From Thalassovita mangrovi (lineage in GTDB: Bacteria; Pseudomonadota; Alphaproteobacteria; Rhodobacterales; Rhodobacteraceae), in the NCBI RefSeq assembly GCF_009857745.1, contig NZ_WWEN01000003.1, positions 1 through 64,000 on the forward strand: 64,000 nt of DNA, in the 5' to 3' direction. Each line of letters opens with the position of its first letter. Within the stretch, counting starts at the first letter, position 1. The notes beneath the pieces were generated by a model. That model did no database searches and was not told the DNA's origin. It saw only the letters and a program-made list of their open reading frames with translations. Positions 9,325-19,830 of the stretch are shown here, piece after piece. The position numbers were made by a program, and so were the translations under genes.

Positions 9325-10200
9325 ATGACACAGATCATTTCCGCCCTTTCCGAAGTTTCCGACCGCTACGACGCGCTGTTCGTCGATCTGTGGGGCTGCG
9401 TCCATAACGGCGTCACCGCCTATCCCGAAGCGGTCGCGGCGCTGCAGGCCTATCGCCAGAAGGGCGGCATCGTGGTGCTGGTGACCAATTCGCCGAAACC
9501 CCGGCTGGGCGTGGTCGAGCAGCTGAAAATCTTCGGCGTGCCGGAAGACGCCTATGACACCATCGCCACCAGCGGCGACAGCGCCCGCGCCGCGATGTTC
9601 GAGGGCTATGTCGGGCAGAAGGTTTACTTCATGGGCGAATGGGATCGCGACGCGGAATTCTTCGAGCCGCTGCATATCCTGGAACACCCGATCGACATCA
9701 CCCGCGTGCCGCTGGACGAGGCCGAAGGCATCGTCTGCTGCGGCCCGAACGATCCGATGGCCGACCCGGAGGTGAACCGGGCCGATTTCCTTTATGCCAA
9801 GGCCAAGGGGCTGAAGCTGCTTTGCGCAAATCCCGATATCGTGGTCGACCGTGGCGAGGTGCGCGAATGGTGCGCCGGTGCCCTGGCAAGGCTTTATACC
9901 GAGATGGGCGGCGAGAGCCTGTATTTCGGCAAGCCGCACCCGCCGATCTATGACCTGGCGCGGATGCGCCTGGCCGCGATCAACCCCGACATTGCCGACA
10001 GCGCGATCCTGGCCATCGGCGATGGGGTGCATACCGATATCCAGGGCGCGATGGGCGAAGACATCGATTCCCTGTTCATTTCCGGCGGGCTGGCGCGCGA
10101 GGATACCAAAACGTCGCAGCAACCCGACCCGGAGGCGCTAGAAGCCTACCTGAAAAGGGAAAAATCGGCCCCGACATTTACGATCGGGCAGCTGCGCTAA
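9325..10200 (+). CDS. HAD-superfamily class IIA hydrolase (TIGR01459-like)
   Basis: A 291-residue NagD-like phosphatase of the HAD superfamily. Motif I is DLWGCVHNG (residues 21-29), where the usual second Asp of DxD is Trp, as is normal in the TIGR01459 group; motif II is LVTNSPKPR near residue 53, motif III Lys lies in FGKPHPPIY, and motif IV is AIGDGVHTDIQGA. The cap of class IIA sits between motifs II and III. The substrate is unknown. The gene has its own short leader and is followed by a 100-base structured gap before the MaoC gene. Confidence 0.9.
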   Translation: MTQIISALSEVSDRYDALFVDLWGCVHNGVTAYPEAVAALQAYRQKGGIVVLVTNSPKPRLGVVEQLKIFGVPEDAYDTIATSGDSARAAMFEGYVGQKVYFMGEWDRDAEFFEPLHILEHPIDITRVPLDEAEGIVCCGPNDPMADPEVNRADFLYAKAKGLKLLCANPDIVVDRGEVREWCAGALARLYTEMGGESLYFGKPHPPIYDLARMRLAAINPDIADSAILAIGDGVHTDIQGAMGEDIDSLFISGGLAREDTKTSQQPDPEALEAYLKREKSAPTFTIGQLR

Positions 10201-10232
10201 GCGAAAAAGGGCTTGATTTTCTGCGTCTGCAA

Positions 10233-10278
10233 AGTAATAAAGTTGCCGAAACGCCCTTCGGGGCGGTGATTTATTACT
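10233..10278 (+). promoter_or_regulatory. structured leader before the MaoC gene
   Basis: A nine-base inverted repeat (agtaataaa at 10233-10241, tttattact at 10270-10278) encloses a second perfect hairpin, cgccc-TTCG-gggcg (10252-10265). In RNA this would be a long stem closed by a UUCG tetraloop. It lies 25 bases before the start codon and is not followed by a T tract, so it is not an ordinary terminator. It could be a DNA operator or a 5' UTR element. Confidence 0.55.
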
Positions 10279-10302
10279 CGCCCAGAAAAATCGGAGGGTC
10301 GG

Positions 10303-10746
10303 ATGTTGGACAACCTGCCGCGCGGAACGATCTGCATCGAAGATATCGAAATGGGGATGACGCGCCATCTGCGCAAAGTCGTCACCGATGAAGATATCGA
10401 GATGTTCGCCAAGGTATCGACCGACCACAACCCGGTGCACCTGGACGACGATTACGCCCGCGACACGATCTTCAGCGGCCGCATCGCCCACGGGATGCTG
10501 ACCGCCGGTCTGATCTCGGCGGTGATCGGTGAACAGCTGCCCGGTCACGGCACCATCTACATGGGCCAGACGCTGAAATTCCTCGCCCCGGTGCGCCCCG
10601 GCGACATGGTAACCGCCGAGGTCGAGGTGATCGACATCGATTTCACCAAGCGCCGGGTGAAGCTGGATTGCCGCTGCATGGTCGATGGCAAGAAGGTGCT
10701 GGCGGGCGAAGCCACCGTGCTGGCGCCGTCGCGTAAATTCGACTGA
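10303..10746 (+). CDS. MaoC-family (R)-enoyl-CoA hydratase-like protein
   Basis: A 147-residue hot-dog-fold MaoC dehydratase resembling PhaJ, which adds water to trans-2-enoyl-CoA to give (R)-3-hydroxyacyl-CoA and so links fatty-acid oxidation to polyhydroxyalkanoate synthesis. The catalytic Asp-His pair is present in STDHNPVHLDDDYA (D41 and H46), followed by the conserved GRIAHGMLTAGLIS helix. GGAGGG lies directly before the ATG. No pha genes are nearby, so a role in PHA metabolism is only a family inference; related enzymes act in other acyl-CoA pathways. Confidence 0.9.
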   Translation: MLDNLPRGTICIEDIEMGMTRHLRKVVTDEDIEMFAKVSTDHNPVHLDDDYARDTIFSGRIAHGMLTAGLISAVIGEQLPGHGTIYMGQTLKFLAPVRPGDMVTAEVEVIDIDFTKRRVKLDCRCMVDGKKVLAGEATVLAPSRKFD

Positions 10747-10816
10747 TCCGTCCCGCATGGCAGCCCTGACCGCAACAAGGCTTGCGCCTGCCTGCGCGCG
10801 GGGCTAACCCTGCGCC

Positions 10817-11755
10817 ATGCGTATCATCCGGGATTACAGCTTTGTCACCGATGAAGATCGCGGCGCCTCGGCCGCGATCGGCAATTTCGACGGGGTCCAT
10901 CTGGGCCACCAGTCGGTGATCGAAATCGCCCGGCGCGAGGGCGCAAAGATCGGCGCGCCGCTGGGCGTGATGACGTTCGAACCCCACCCGCGCCAGTTCT
11001 TCGCCCCCAACGCCCCCGCCTTCCGCCTGATGAGCCGCGAAGCCCGCGCGCACCGGCTGGAAAAGCTCGGCGTCGAAAAGCTCTATGAGCTGAATTTCAA
11101 CGCCACCCTGTCGTCGCTGACGCCCGAAGATTTTGCGGCGAAGGTGATCCACGAAGGGCTGGGCCTGAAACACGTGGTGGTGGGTGCCGATTTCTGCTTC
11201 GGCAAGGGCCGGGCCGGCGATGTCGAGGACCTGAAACGCTTCGGCGCGGAACTGGATTTCGGCGTCACCGTCGCGGAGCTGCTGAAGGGCGACGGGATCG
11301 AAGTGTCCTCGACCGCGATCCGCAACGCGCTGAGCGAAGGCCGCCCGCGCGACGCCGCCAAGATGCTGGGCCACTGGCACCGGATCGAGGGCGAGGTGAT
11401 CGGCGGCGATCAGCGCGGCCGCGAACTGGGCTTCCCCACCGCCAACATGTCGATCGACGGGCTGCACCCGCCGAAATTCGGTGTCTATGCGGTGCTGGTC
11501 GATATCCTGGAAGGGCCGCACAAGGGCCGCTATCACGGCGCCGCTTCGATGGGGGTGCGGCCGATGTTCGGGGAAAACCGCCCCAACCTGGAAACCTACC
11601 TGTTCGATTTCAAGGGCGACCTGTACGGCACCAACCTGTCCATCGGGTTGGTCGATTACCTGCGCCCCGAGGCGAAGTTCGACAGCCTGGACGCATTGAT
11701 CGATCAGATGAACGCCGACTGCGCCAAGGCGCGCGACATCCTGGAAGCGCTATGA
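10817..11755 (+). CDS. ribF: bifunctional riboflavin kinase / FAD synthetase
   Basis: A 312-residue RibF that converts riboflavin to FMN and FMN to FAD. The N-terminal adenylyltransferase domain has AIGNFDGVHLGHQ (about residues 19-31) and the SSTAIR motif near 171; the C-terminal kinase domain has RGRELGFPTANM near 199-210 and the SIGLVDYLRPEAKFDSLDALIDQM tail. It overlaps the next gene by four bases (ATGA), which points to translational coupling. No FMN riboswitch is seen upstream. Confidence 0.97.
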   Translation: MRIIRDYSFVTDEDRGASAAIGNFDGVHLGHQSVIEIARREGAKIGAPLGVMTFEPHPRQFFAPNAPAFRLMSREARAHRLEKLGVEKLYELNFNATLSSLTPEDFAAKVIHEGLGLKHVVVGADFCFGKGRAGDVEDLKRFGAELDFGVTVAELLKGDGIEVSSTAIRNALSEGRPRDAAKMLGHWHRIEGEVIGGDQRGRELGFPTANMSIDGLHPPKFGVYAVLVDILEGPHKGRYHGAASMGVRPMFGENRPNLETYLFDFKGDLYGTNLSIGLVDYLRPEAKFDSLDALIDQMNADCAKARDILEAL

Positions 11756-12210
11756 ACAGCCCCAAGCTTCGATGCCGGTTCTGGGAAACCGTCCCGCTGG
11801 AAAAGATGACCCATGACGAATGGGAAGCGCTGTGCGACGGCTGCGGCAAATGCTGCATGAACAAGCTGGAAGACGAGGAAACCGGCGAAGTGGCGCTGAC
11901 CAATATCGCCTGCCGGTTGCTGGACGACGAAACCTGCCGCTGTTCGCAATACCCGATCCGCCACCAATTCGTGCCCGAATGCATCGTTCTGAAGCCGCAG
12001 AATATCGAGGAAAACCTCTATTGGATGCCGCAGACCTGTGCCTATAAATTGCTGTGGAACGGGCAGAAGCTGAAGGATTGGCACCCGCTGATCAGCGGCG
12101 ATCCGGAAAGCGTGCACCTGGCGGGCGTATCGATGCGCGGCCGCACGGTGCCCGAATTCGAAGTGCCCGAAGAAGACTGGGAAGAATATATTATCGAGGA
12201 GCCGACCTGA
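11752..12210 (+). CDS. YcgN-family cysteine cluster protein
   Basis: A 152-residue UPF0260 (YcgN) protein. It carries the cysteine cluster CDGCGKCC (residues about 28-35), then CRCSQYPIR near 63-71, PEC near 75-77 and PQTCAYK further on, a spacing typical of the zinc- or iron-cluster-binding YkgJ/YcgN group. Function is unknown. It starts within the end of ribF and its stop overlaps the next start as TGATG, so three genes form one tightly coupled operon. Confidence 0.9.
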   Translation: MNSPKLRCRFWETVPLEKMTHDEWEALCDGCGKCCMNKLEDEETGEVALTNIACRLLDDETCRCSQYPIRHQFVPECIVLKPQNIEENLYWMPQTCAYKLLWNGQKLKDWHPLISGDPESVHLAGVSMRGRTVPEFEVPEEDWEEYIIEEPT

Positions 12211-13253
12211 TGTTCTTTGCCTCTGACAATGGTGGGCCGACCCATCCGCAGATCCTTGAAGCGGTCACCAAGGCCAACGAAGGTTACCGCAGCGGCTATG
12301 GCGCCGATGCCGAAATGGACCGCGTGCGCGCGATGATCCGCGAGTTGTTCGAGGCGCCCGAGGCGGCGGTTTACCTGGTGGCGACCGGCACGGTGGCCAA
12401 TTCGCTGGCGCTGGCCACCCTGTGCCAGCCCTGGGACGCGATCTTCTGCACGCCGCTCGCCCATATCGAGGAAGACGAAGGCAACGCGCCCGAATTCTAC
12501 ACCGGCGGCGCCAAGCTGACGCTGGTGGGCGAAGGCGACAAGATGACGCCCGAGCAGCTGCGCGCCGCGATCGCGGCCAAGGGCGGCAGCGTCCACAACC
12601 CGCAGCGCGGGCCGGTGTCGATCACCCAGGTGACCGAACGGGGCCGGGTCTATAGCCTGACCGAGATCGAGGCGCTGTGCGGCGTGGCCAAGGAATTCGA
12701 CCTGCCGGTGCATCTGGACGGGGCGCGCTTTGCCAATGCGCTGGTCGCGCTTGGCTGCACCCCCGCCGAAATGACCTGGAAGGCCGGTGTCGACGCGGTC
12801 AGCTTCGGCGGCACCAAGAACGGCTGCATGGGGGTCGAGGCGGTGATCTTTTTCGATCCGAAACACGCCTGGGAATTCGAGCTGCGCCGCAAGCGGGCCG
12901 GGCACCTGTTTTCCAAGCACCGCTACCTGTCGGCGCAGATGCTGGGATACCTGACCGGTGACCTGTGGCTGCAAACCGCGCAGCAGGCCAATGCAAATTG
13001 CGACCGTCTGGCGGCCGGGATGCGGGAACTGCCGGGGGTGGAATTCATCGCCGAACCGCAGGCCAACATCATCTTCGCCAAGATGCCGCGCGCGCTGCAC
13101 AAGCGCCTGTATGACGCCGGAGCCTATTACTATCTCATCGAGGGCGAGCTGGAAGGCGACGACCCCGACGAATTGCTTCTGGGCCGGTTCGTCTGCGACT
13201 GGTCGATCGGCGCCGAGGGCGTGGATCAGTTCCTTTCCGCCGCGAAGGGCTGA
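12210..13253 (+). CDS. ltaE: low-specificity L-threonine aldolase
   Basis: A 347-residue PLP enzyme of the beta-eliminating lyase/threonine aldolase family, which splits L-threonine or allo-threonine to glycine and acetaldehyde. The N terminus reads FFASDNGGPTHPQILEA, and the PLP lysine is in SFGGTKNGCMG (about residues 195-205). HLDGARFANAL upstream of it carries the conserved Asp. ATG at 12210 has GAGGAG upstream; longer readings of the frame run through the YcgN gene and are rejected. The last 28 bases overlap the 3' end of the convergent hydrolase gene. Confidence 0.92.
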   Translation: MFFASDNGGPTHPQILEAVTKANEGYRSGYGADAEMDRVRAMIRELFEAPEAAVYLVATGTVANSLALATLCQPWDAIFCTPLAHIEEDEGNAPEFYTGGAKLTLVGEGDKMTPEQLRAAIAAKGGSVHNPQRGPVSITQVTERGRVYSLTEIEALCGVAKEFDLPVHLDGARFANALVALGCTPAEMTWKAGVDAVSFGGTKNGCMGVEAVIFFDPKHAWEFELRRKRAGHLFSKHRYLSAQMLGYLTGDLWLQTAQQANANCDRLAAGMRELPGVEFIAEPQANIIFAKMPRALHKRLYDAGAYYYLIEGELEGDDPDELLLGRFVCDWSIGAEGVDQFLSAAKG

Positions 13254-14068
13254 TCCCCCACCGCTTCGTTTTCCAGGAAGTCGCGGATCATCGCCGCCAC
13301 CACATCGGGATGGGTGATCGGGGCCATGTGCCCCGCCCCCGCGACCGTTTCCACCCGGCAATTGCCGATCCGCCGGTTCAGGCCGGCGGCCACCAGACGG
13401 GCCACTTCGGGCGTCTTTTCGCCCTCGATCACCAGCACCGGCATCGCCAGGTCTTCCAGCGCGCCGCTGTGCAGCAGTCCCGGCGCGTCCTCGATGATTT
13501 CGGGGGCGGCGGCGTCGATCATTCCGATGGTCTGCGCCATCTTCTTGCGCAGGTTTTCCGGCAGGCTGTCCCAGTCGCGGCCATCGCCCCAGACATCGGA
13601 AAACACCCGCGCCGCCGTCATCAGGTCGCCCGCCTCCAGCGCCTCGGCATAACCGGCCAGTTCCGCGTCGTGACGGTCCCGCGCCGCCGGATCGTCGGCA
13701 TAGGCCACGGCGAAGAACACCGGTTCGATCAGCACCAGCGAGCGCACCAGATCGGGGTGTTCGGTCGCCAACCGCAGCGCCACGGTGGCGCCGAAGGAAT
13801 GGCCGATCACATCCATCGGCCATTTCAGGAATTCCGCCGCCATGTCGGTGGTGATCCGCTGCAGCGGGCCGCGATCGTCCCAATCGCCGCTTCTGCCGTG
13901 ACCGGGCAGATCGAAGGCCGTCATGTGCAGCAGGTCGCTTAATCCCGCCGCCATCCCCTTCCACGCGCCGGTATGGCCCAGGGTGCAATGGATCAGCAGC
14001 GCCTCGCGCGGGCCGTTGCCGAAATCGGTCCAATAGGTCGGGAAGCCGCCTTTCAATCCTTCGGGCAT
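13226..14068 (-). CDS. alpha/beta hydrolase
   Basis: A 280-residue alpha/beta-hydrolase-fold protein. The nucleophile elbow is GHSFG (Ser near residue 91), the oxyanion region is HCTLGHTG near 27-34, and the catalytic His lies in AGAGHMAPITHP close to the C terminus; the acid is probably the Asp or Glu after the LVIEG strand. The substrate is not deducible. It starts three bases after the stop of the upstream DsbA-like gene, so the two are cotranscribed. Its 3' end overlaps the convergent threonine aldolase gene by 28 bases. Confidence 0.9.
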   Translation of the reverse strand: MPEGLKGGFPTYWTDFGNGPREALLIHCTLGHTGAWKGMAAGLSDLLHMTAFDLPGHGRSGDWDDRGPLQRITTDMAAEFLKWPMDVIGHSFGATVALRLATEHPDLVRSLVLIEPVFFAVAYADDPAARDRHDAELAGYAEALEAGDLMTAARVFSDVWGDGRDWDSLPENLRKKMAQTIGMIDAAAPEIIEDAPGLLHSGALEDLAMPVLVIEGEKTPEVARLVAAGLNRRIGNCRVETVAGAGHMAPITHPDVVAAMIRDFLENEAVGDQPFAAERN

Positions 14069-14071
14069 CGC

Positions 14072-14671
14072 TCAGATCTTACCTGCGAGATACAGCTCCA
14101 GGTCGTCCAACCGGTCCTGGCCCCAGAACTTTTCGCCGCTGTCGGTGATGAAGAAAGGCGATCCGAACACGCCCTCGGACACCGCCTGTTCCAGGTTGGC
14201 AGCATAGGTTTCCGCCCCGCTCAGCAATCCGCTATCGGCCAGCGAAGGATCGAAGCCCGCGCCTTCAAGGCAGGACTTGATCACCGCGTCGTCGGCAATG
14301 TCCTTGTCCTCGACCCAGCAGGCTTTCAGCAGGCAATGCACCAGCCCCGGAAGATCGCCGCCCCCCGCCTTCTGCGCAGCGATGATCGCGTAGGAGGACG
14401 GCGCGGCATTGGTCGGCCAGAAGGCCGGTGTCATGTTCAGCTCCATCCCCAGCTTGCGCGCCTGGCGCGGCAGTTCCTGCGCCCGGTAGGCGATCCGGCT
14501 CGGGTGCCGGGCGGGCAAGGGGGCGCCGCCGGTGCGCGGAAAAGCGGCGACAATATCGAAGGGTTTGTAAGTGACGGTGGCACCGTGGCGTTTCGCGCTT
14601 TGCTCTAATCGATCACCTACGAGATAGGCATATGGCGAAAGCATCGAAAAATAGTAATCAATATGTGCCAT
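14072..14671 (-). CDS. 2-hydroxychromene-2-carboxylate isomerase-like protein
   Basis: A 199-residue DsbA-superfamily protein of the HCCA isomerase/GST-kappa type. It opens with [18 protein letters not shown], where the usual CxxC of DsbA is replaced by S-P-Y, as in isomerases that bind glutathione. The C-terminal [26 protein letters not shown] is the conserved cis-Pro and binding segment. In characterised members the enzyme acts in naphthalene degradation, but no such genes are here, so the natural substrate is unknown. The start at 14671 is chosen because the protein begins at the fold; upstream extension would enter the prs promoter region. Confidence 0.88.
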   Translation of the reverse strand: MAHIDYYFSMLSPYAYLVGDRLEQSAKRHGATVTYKPFDIVAAFPRTGGAPLPARHPSRIAYRAQELPRQARKLGMELNMTPAFWPTNAAPSSYAIIAAQKAGGGDLPGLVHCLLKACWVEDKDIADDAVIKSCLEGAGFDPSLADSGLLSGAETYAANLEQAVSEGVFGSPFFITDSGEKFWGQDRLDDLELYLAGKI

Positions 14672-14777
14672 CTGCGACTTTCTCTCCCACTGCATAGGTT
14701 TGCCTGACCGTAGTGAGATGGTAAGCGGTGTCAACGACACGATTCTGTCATCTCGACCAACCTGGGGAACCGTCGAC

Positions 14778-15794
14778 ATGTCCAACCTTAAAGAACCTAA
14801 ACTCATCGCCGGCAACGCAAACAAGCCGCTGGCGCAGAACATCGCGCGCCGGATGTCGATGCATCGGGGCAAATCCATTGGCCTGGTCGATGCCCGGGTC
14901 GAACGTTTCAACGATCAGGAAATCTTCGTCGAGGTCTATGAAAACGTCCGCGGCGAGGACATGTTCATCATCCAGCCGACCTCGAACCCGGCGAATGACA
15001 ACCTGATGGAACTGCTGATCATGTCCGATGCGCTGCGCCGTTCGTCGGCGTCGCGGATCACCGCCGTGATCCCCTATTTCGGTTATGCCCGCCAGGACCG
15101 CCGCACCAAGGCCCGCACCCCGATCAGCGCCAAGCTGGTCGCCAACATGCTGGTCGAGGCGGGGATCGAACGGGTTCTGACGCTGGACCTGCACGCGACC
15201 CAGATCCAGGGCTTCTTCGATATCCCGGTAGACAACCTCTATGCCTCCCCGATCTTCGCGCTGGACATCAAGCATCAGTTCGCCGGATCGCTGGAAGACG
15301 TGATGGTGGTGTCGCCCGACGTCGGCGGCGTGGCCCGCGCCCGCGAACTGGCCAAACGGATCAACGCACCGCTGTCCATCGTCGACAAGCGCCGCGAAAA
15401 GCCCGGCGAAGTCGCCGAAATGACCGTGATCGGCAATGTCGAAGGCAAGAAGTGCATCATCGTCGATGACATGTGCGACACGGCCGGGACGCTGTGCAAA
15501 GGCGCCGAGATTCTGATGGAACACGGCGCCAGCGAAGTACACGCCTATATCTCGCACGGGGTCCTGTCGGGCCCGGCGGTGGAACGGATCACCAATTCGG
15601 TTATGAAATCGCTGGTCATCACCGATTCGATCCAGCCGACCGAGGCGGTTCTGGCGACCCCGAATATCCGCATCCTGCCGACCGCACCGATGTTCGCCCA
15701 GGCGATCCTGAACATCTGGAACGGCACCAGCGTGTCGTCGCTGTTCGAAACCGAAACGTTGGACCCGATCTACGAGGGTCAGTTCAAGAGCTGA
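14778..15794 (+). CDS. prs: ribose-phosphate pyrophosphokinase
   Basis: A 338-residue PRPP synthase, which transfers pyrophosphate from ATP to ribose 5-phosphate for nucleotide, histidine and tryptophan synthesis. Characteristic segments are [23 protein letters not shown], the flexible-loop region [23 protein letters not shown], and the PRPP-binding loop [13 protein letters not shown] near residues 228-240. The start [13 protein letters not shown] was preferred over an in-frame upstream start, which lacks homology. It is divergent from the HCCA isomerase-like gene, and a strong terminator follows. Confidence 0.98.
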   Translation: MSNLKEPKLIAGNANKPLAQNIARRMSMHRGKSIGLVDARVERFNDQEIFVEVYENVRGEDMFIIQPTSNPANDNLMELLIMSDALRRSSASRITAVIPYFGYARQDRRTKARTPISAKLVANMLVEAGIERVLTLDLHATQIQGFFDIPVDNLYASPIFALDIKHQFAGSLEDVMVVSPDVGGVARARELAKRINAPLSIVDKRREKPGEVAEMTVIGNVEGKKCIIVDDMCDTAGTLCKGAEILMEHGASEVHAYISHGVLSGPAVERITNSVMKSLVITDSIQPTEAVLATPNIRILPTAPMFAQAILNIWNGTSVSSLFETETLDPIYEGQFKS

Positions 15795-15811
15795 TCTGAA
15801 TTACAGGTCTG

Positions 15812-15840
15812 AAAAGGGCGCCCTATGGGCGCCTTTTTTG
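15812..15840 (+). terminator. prs terminator
   Basis: A compact hairpin (aaagggcgccc, TA-type loop, gggcgcctttt) followed by six T residues lies about 18 bases beyond prs. It would also shield prs from the convergent RNA ligase transcript. Confidence 0.95.
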
Positions 15841-15889
15841 TTTGGCGGGTTGCTATCTCAGAAAGTCCCCTGCTCGGGCGAACCGGACG

Positions 15890-16513
15890 TCAGACATCCG
15901 CCAAACGGTTTGGGATCAGGTCCGCTTTCATCAAGTGCGTTTCGGACTGAACGTGCCCTTCCCTCACATACTTCCCCATACGGGTTGGCATGTCGGCTTC
16001 TTGGAAGGCACCGGCGATCCTCACCACGAAACCCTCCTGACTGGTCAGGTCCAAAGAGCCGGCAAGCTCGACGACTAGGTCAGCCGTATAAGCGCCGCGA
16101 TAAAGCGTCGGAACGGGCGTGATGCCCAATTCCTCAAACCGCAGCAACGTCAAATCCCACGGCTGGATTTCATCACCTATGATCCATGCAAAGCCGAGAA
16201 AATATGAGGGCAGCGCATCATAGGCCACGGAATGACGCGCGTAGAGGTTTTCACCCACGATGCGTTCATTCTCTGCAAGCTGCGGTGAAACCGCTGCCGC
16301 GAAGGCCTTAAGCCAGTCTCGGGACGGATGATAGCGGCTATCAGGGCTGCGGGCATGAGAACCGCCGGAATGGATGGTGGTATTCTCACCGTCCATCTTT
16401 TCGGTCACCACGAGATCGGATTCATTCAACCCTTCAAGTGACGACATGATCTTGTCATCGCTTGTCGCGCCGGGGGAAATCGGCAGGTGGAATGTGCGGC
16501 CATATTTTTTCAT
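15890..16513 (-). CDS. RNA ligase family protein
   Basis: A 207-residue stand-alone RNA ligase nucleotidyltransferase domain. Motif I is EKMDGENTTIH, with K39 the predicted adenylate-accepting lysine; motif Ia-like HARSPDSR, the ENLYARHS region (89-94), motif III-like YFLGFAW (104-110), motif IV EGFVVR (160-165) and motif V GKYVREGH (K181) follow in order. Such enzymes join or repair RNA ends using ATP. No kinase, phosphatase or tRNA-cleaving toxin gene is adjacent. The start at 16513 (MKKYGRTFHLP) matches the domain start. The base composition is visibly less GC-rich than flanking prs and atp genes, which together with isolation suggests acquisition by transfer. Confidence 0.85.
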   Translation of the reverse strand: MKKYGRTFHLPISPGATSDDKIMSSLEGLNESDLVVTEKMDGENTTIHSGGSHARSPDSRYHPSRDWLKAFAAAVSPQLAENERIVGENLYARHSVAYDALPSYFLGFAWIIGDEIQPWDLTLLRFEELGITPVPTLYRGAYTADLVVELAGSLDLTSQEGFVVRIAGAFQEADMPTRMGKYVREGHVQSETHLMKADLIPNRLADV

Positions 16514-16597
16514 AGAGAACCTATTACATTCAATATCGGCAATCCGGCGACCAAGGCCGCACCGGTACAAAAGCAGCCGCCCAATCCTCGGCCTATC

Positions 16598-16948
16598 TCA
16601 GGGAATGTCCCATTCGTCGTCGTCGCGCAATTCACCGATCGCCATCCACGACACTCGGATACGCGCGATCCTAGTATTGTCCCAGGTGCTGAAGACCATT
16701 TCGAAATCGCTTGTCGTGATGTTCTGCGCGGTCAGGTCGGCGCGGATATTGGTGGAATAGTCCACGTCCCACAGCGACACAGAACAGGTCACCGACGGGG
16801 CCGATTTGAAAGGTTCGCTGAAATGAACCTTGGCGCGGCGTTCGCGGCTGCCTTCGCCGGTCCACATATCGCCGCCATCTTCGAAATCGGAAAACAGGGC
16901 CACGTCGCCCTGATCGATACCAATCAAATTCGATTTTATTTTCTTCAT
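16598..16948 (-). CDS. H-type lectin domain protein
   Basis: A 116-residue protein matching the H-type lectin domain (Helix pomatia agglutinin fold). Recognisable features are VHFSEPFKSAPSVTCSVSLWDVD (residues about 41-63), the NIRADLTAQNITTSDFEMVFSTW stretch, and the final strand IRVSWMAIGE. No signal peptide is evident. Members bind GalNAc or related sugars in invertebrates; bacterial roles are unclear. It lies 84 bases upstream of the RNA ligase gene in the same direction and may be cotranscribed with it. A start eight residues earlier is possible. Confidence 0.8.
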   Translation of the reverse strand: MKKIKSNLIGIDQGDVALFSDFEDGGDMWTGEGSRERRAKVHFSEPFKSAPSVTCSVSLWDVDYSTNIRADLTAQNITTSDFEMVFSTWDNTRIARIRVSWMAIGELRDDDEWDIP

Positions 16949-16997
16949 GGCCGGAAAGTTGCCCCGCGACATCCGGCGCGGTCAACCATTAGTCGTG

Positions 16998-17024
16998 AAA
17001 AAGGCCCCTCGAAAGGGGCCTTTT
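16998..17024 (-). terminator. atp operon terminator
   Basis: A hairpin with arms aaaggcccct and aggggccttt around a CGAA loop, with T/A runs on both sides, lies 26 bases past the atpC stop. It ends the F1 operon and separates it from the lectin gene. Confidence 0.88.
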
Positions 17025-17049
17025 CGCATTCCGGTCTGAACCGTTCCAA

Positions 17050-17487
17050 TCAGAAATTGGGCTGGTTCGGATCGAGCCCGATATGGGTGCCCATGGCAAC
17101 CATGTCCGCCAGCAATTTGGCGGCATCGTCAACCGGACCGGGTTCGTTATGGAAGAATTCCTTCGCCTTGTTCAGCGCATCGGCAGCGGCCTGGACCATG
17201 CTGTCGATGTCTTCCTGCGTCACGTCGGCACGCGGGATCGCGCGCTCGGCCAGGACCGAGATCGAGGTGGCGCTGATTTCGGCGAAACCGCCGGTCACGA
17301 CATATTCGATCTCGCCTTCCGGGCCGCTGACATGCAGCACGCCGGGGCGCAGGGTGGTGATGGTCGGGGCATGGCCGGCCATCGCCGTCATGTCGCCATC
17401 CGCACCCGGAATCTGAACCTGCTCAACCACGAGCGAAGCAAGGCTCCGCTCGGGGCTGACCAGATCGAATTGCACTGTCTCAGCCAT
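17050..17487 (-). CDS. atpC: F1 ATP synthase epsilon subunit
   Basis: A 145-residue epsilon subunit of the F1 rotor stalk, which joins gamma to the c-ring and modulates ATPase activity. The N-terminal beta-sandwich is clear ([40 protein letters not shown]), followed by the two-helix C-terminal region. It is the last gene of the atpHAGDC operon and starts 11 bases after atpD. Confidence 0.96.
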   Translation of the reverse strand: MAETVQFDLVSPERSLASLVVEQVQIPGADGDMTAMAGHAPTITTLRPGVLHVSGPEGEIEYVVTGGFAEISATSISVLAERAIPRADVTQEDIDSMVQAAADALNKAKEFFHNEPGPVDDAAKLLADMVAMGTHIGLDPNQPNF

Positions 17488-17498
17488 TAAGGGCCTCC

Positions 17499-18941
<1,443 letters not shown>

Positions 18942-19817
18942 TTAGAGCGCTTCAGCGCCCGAGATGATTTCGATAAGTTCGCTGGTGATCACGGCCTGAC
19001 GCGAGCGGTTGTACTCGATCGTCAGTTTGTCGATCATCTCGCCCGCGTTCCGGGTCGCGTTGTCCATTGCGGACATCCGCGCCCCTTGTTCGGACGCACC
19101 GTTTTCCAGCAGTGCCGAGAAGATCTGCGTTGCCACGCCACGCGGCAGCAGGTCGGCCAGGATGGCCTCTTCGTCGGGCTCATAATCGTACAGGGTGGCG
19201 TCCCCTGCATCTTCCTGCGCTTCGAAAGAAGCCGGAATGATTTGCTGAGCGGTCGGGATCTGGGAGATCACCGACTGGAAGCGGTTGTAGAAGATCGTTG
19301 CCACGTCGAATTCACCGGCATCGAAGCGATTCAGAAGATCGCGCGCGATGTCCTGCGCGTTGACGTAGCCGACGTTTTTCACCTCGGACAGATCGACATG
19401 GCCGATAGAAAGGTCGCCCAGGTCACGTTTCAGTTGTTCACGGCCTTTTTTGCCGACGGTCAGGATCTTGACCGTCTTGCCTTGAGCGATCAGCTGTTCG
19501 GCTTTGGCGCGTGCCAGTTTTGCGATCGAGCTGTTGAAGCCGCCGCAGAGGCCACGCTCTGCGGTCATGACCACCAGAAGCTGCACCTGGTCGGAACCGG
19601 TACCCGACAGCAGCTTGGGCGCGCTGTCAGAGGAACCGACCGAGGCCGCCAGCCCGGCCAGAACGGCGTTGAACCGTTCCGTGTACGGGCGCGAGGCTTC
19701 TGCAGCATCCTGCGCGCGGCGAAGTTTCGCCGCGGCAACCATCTGCATGGCCTTGGTGATCTTCCGAGTGTTCTTCACACTCTCGATCCTGTTTTTTAGG
19801 TCCTTGAGACTCGGCAT
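18942..19817 (-). CDS. atpG: F1 ATP synthase gamma subunit
   Basis: The 291-residue central rotor shaft. The N-terminal helix [35 protein letters not shown] and the C-terminal helix ending [22 protein letters not shown] are the coiled-coil halves of the shaft; [12 protein letters not shown] is the conserved central motif. It sits between atpA and atpD. Confidence 0.98.
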   Translation of the reverse strand: MPSLKDLKNRIESVKNTRKITKAMQMVAAAKLRRAQDAAEASRPYTERFNAVLAGLAASVGSSDSAPKLLSGTGSDQVQLLVVMTAERGLCGGFNSSIAKLARAKAEQLIAQGKTVKILTVGKKGREQLKRDLGDLSIGHVDLSEVKNVGYVNAQDIARDLLNRFDAGEFDVATIFYNRFQSVISQIPTAQQIIPASFEAQEDAGDATLYDYEPDEEAILADLLPRGVATQIFSALLENGASEQGARMSAMDNATRNAGEMIDKLTIEYNRSRQAVITSELIEIISGAEAL

Positions 19818-19830
19818 TGCCTAATCTCCC

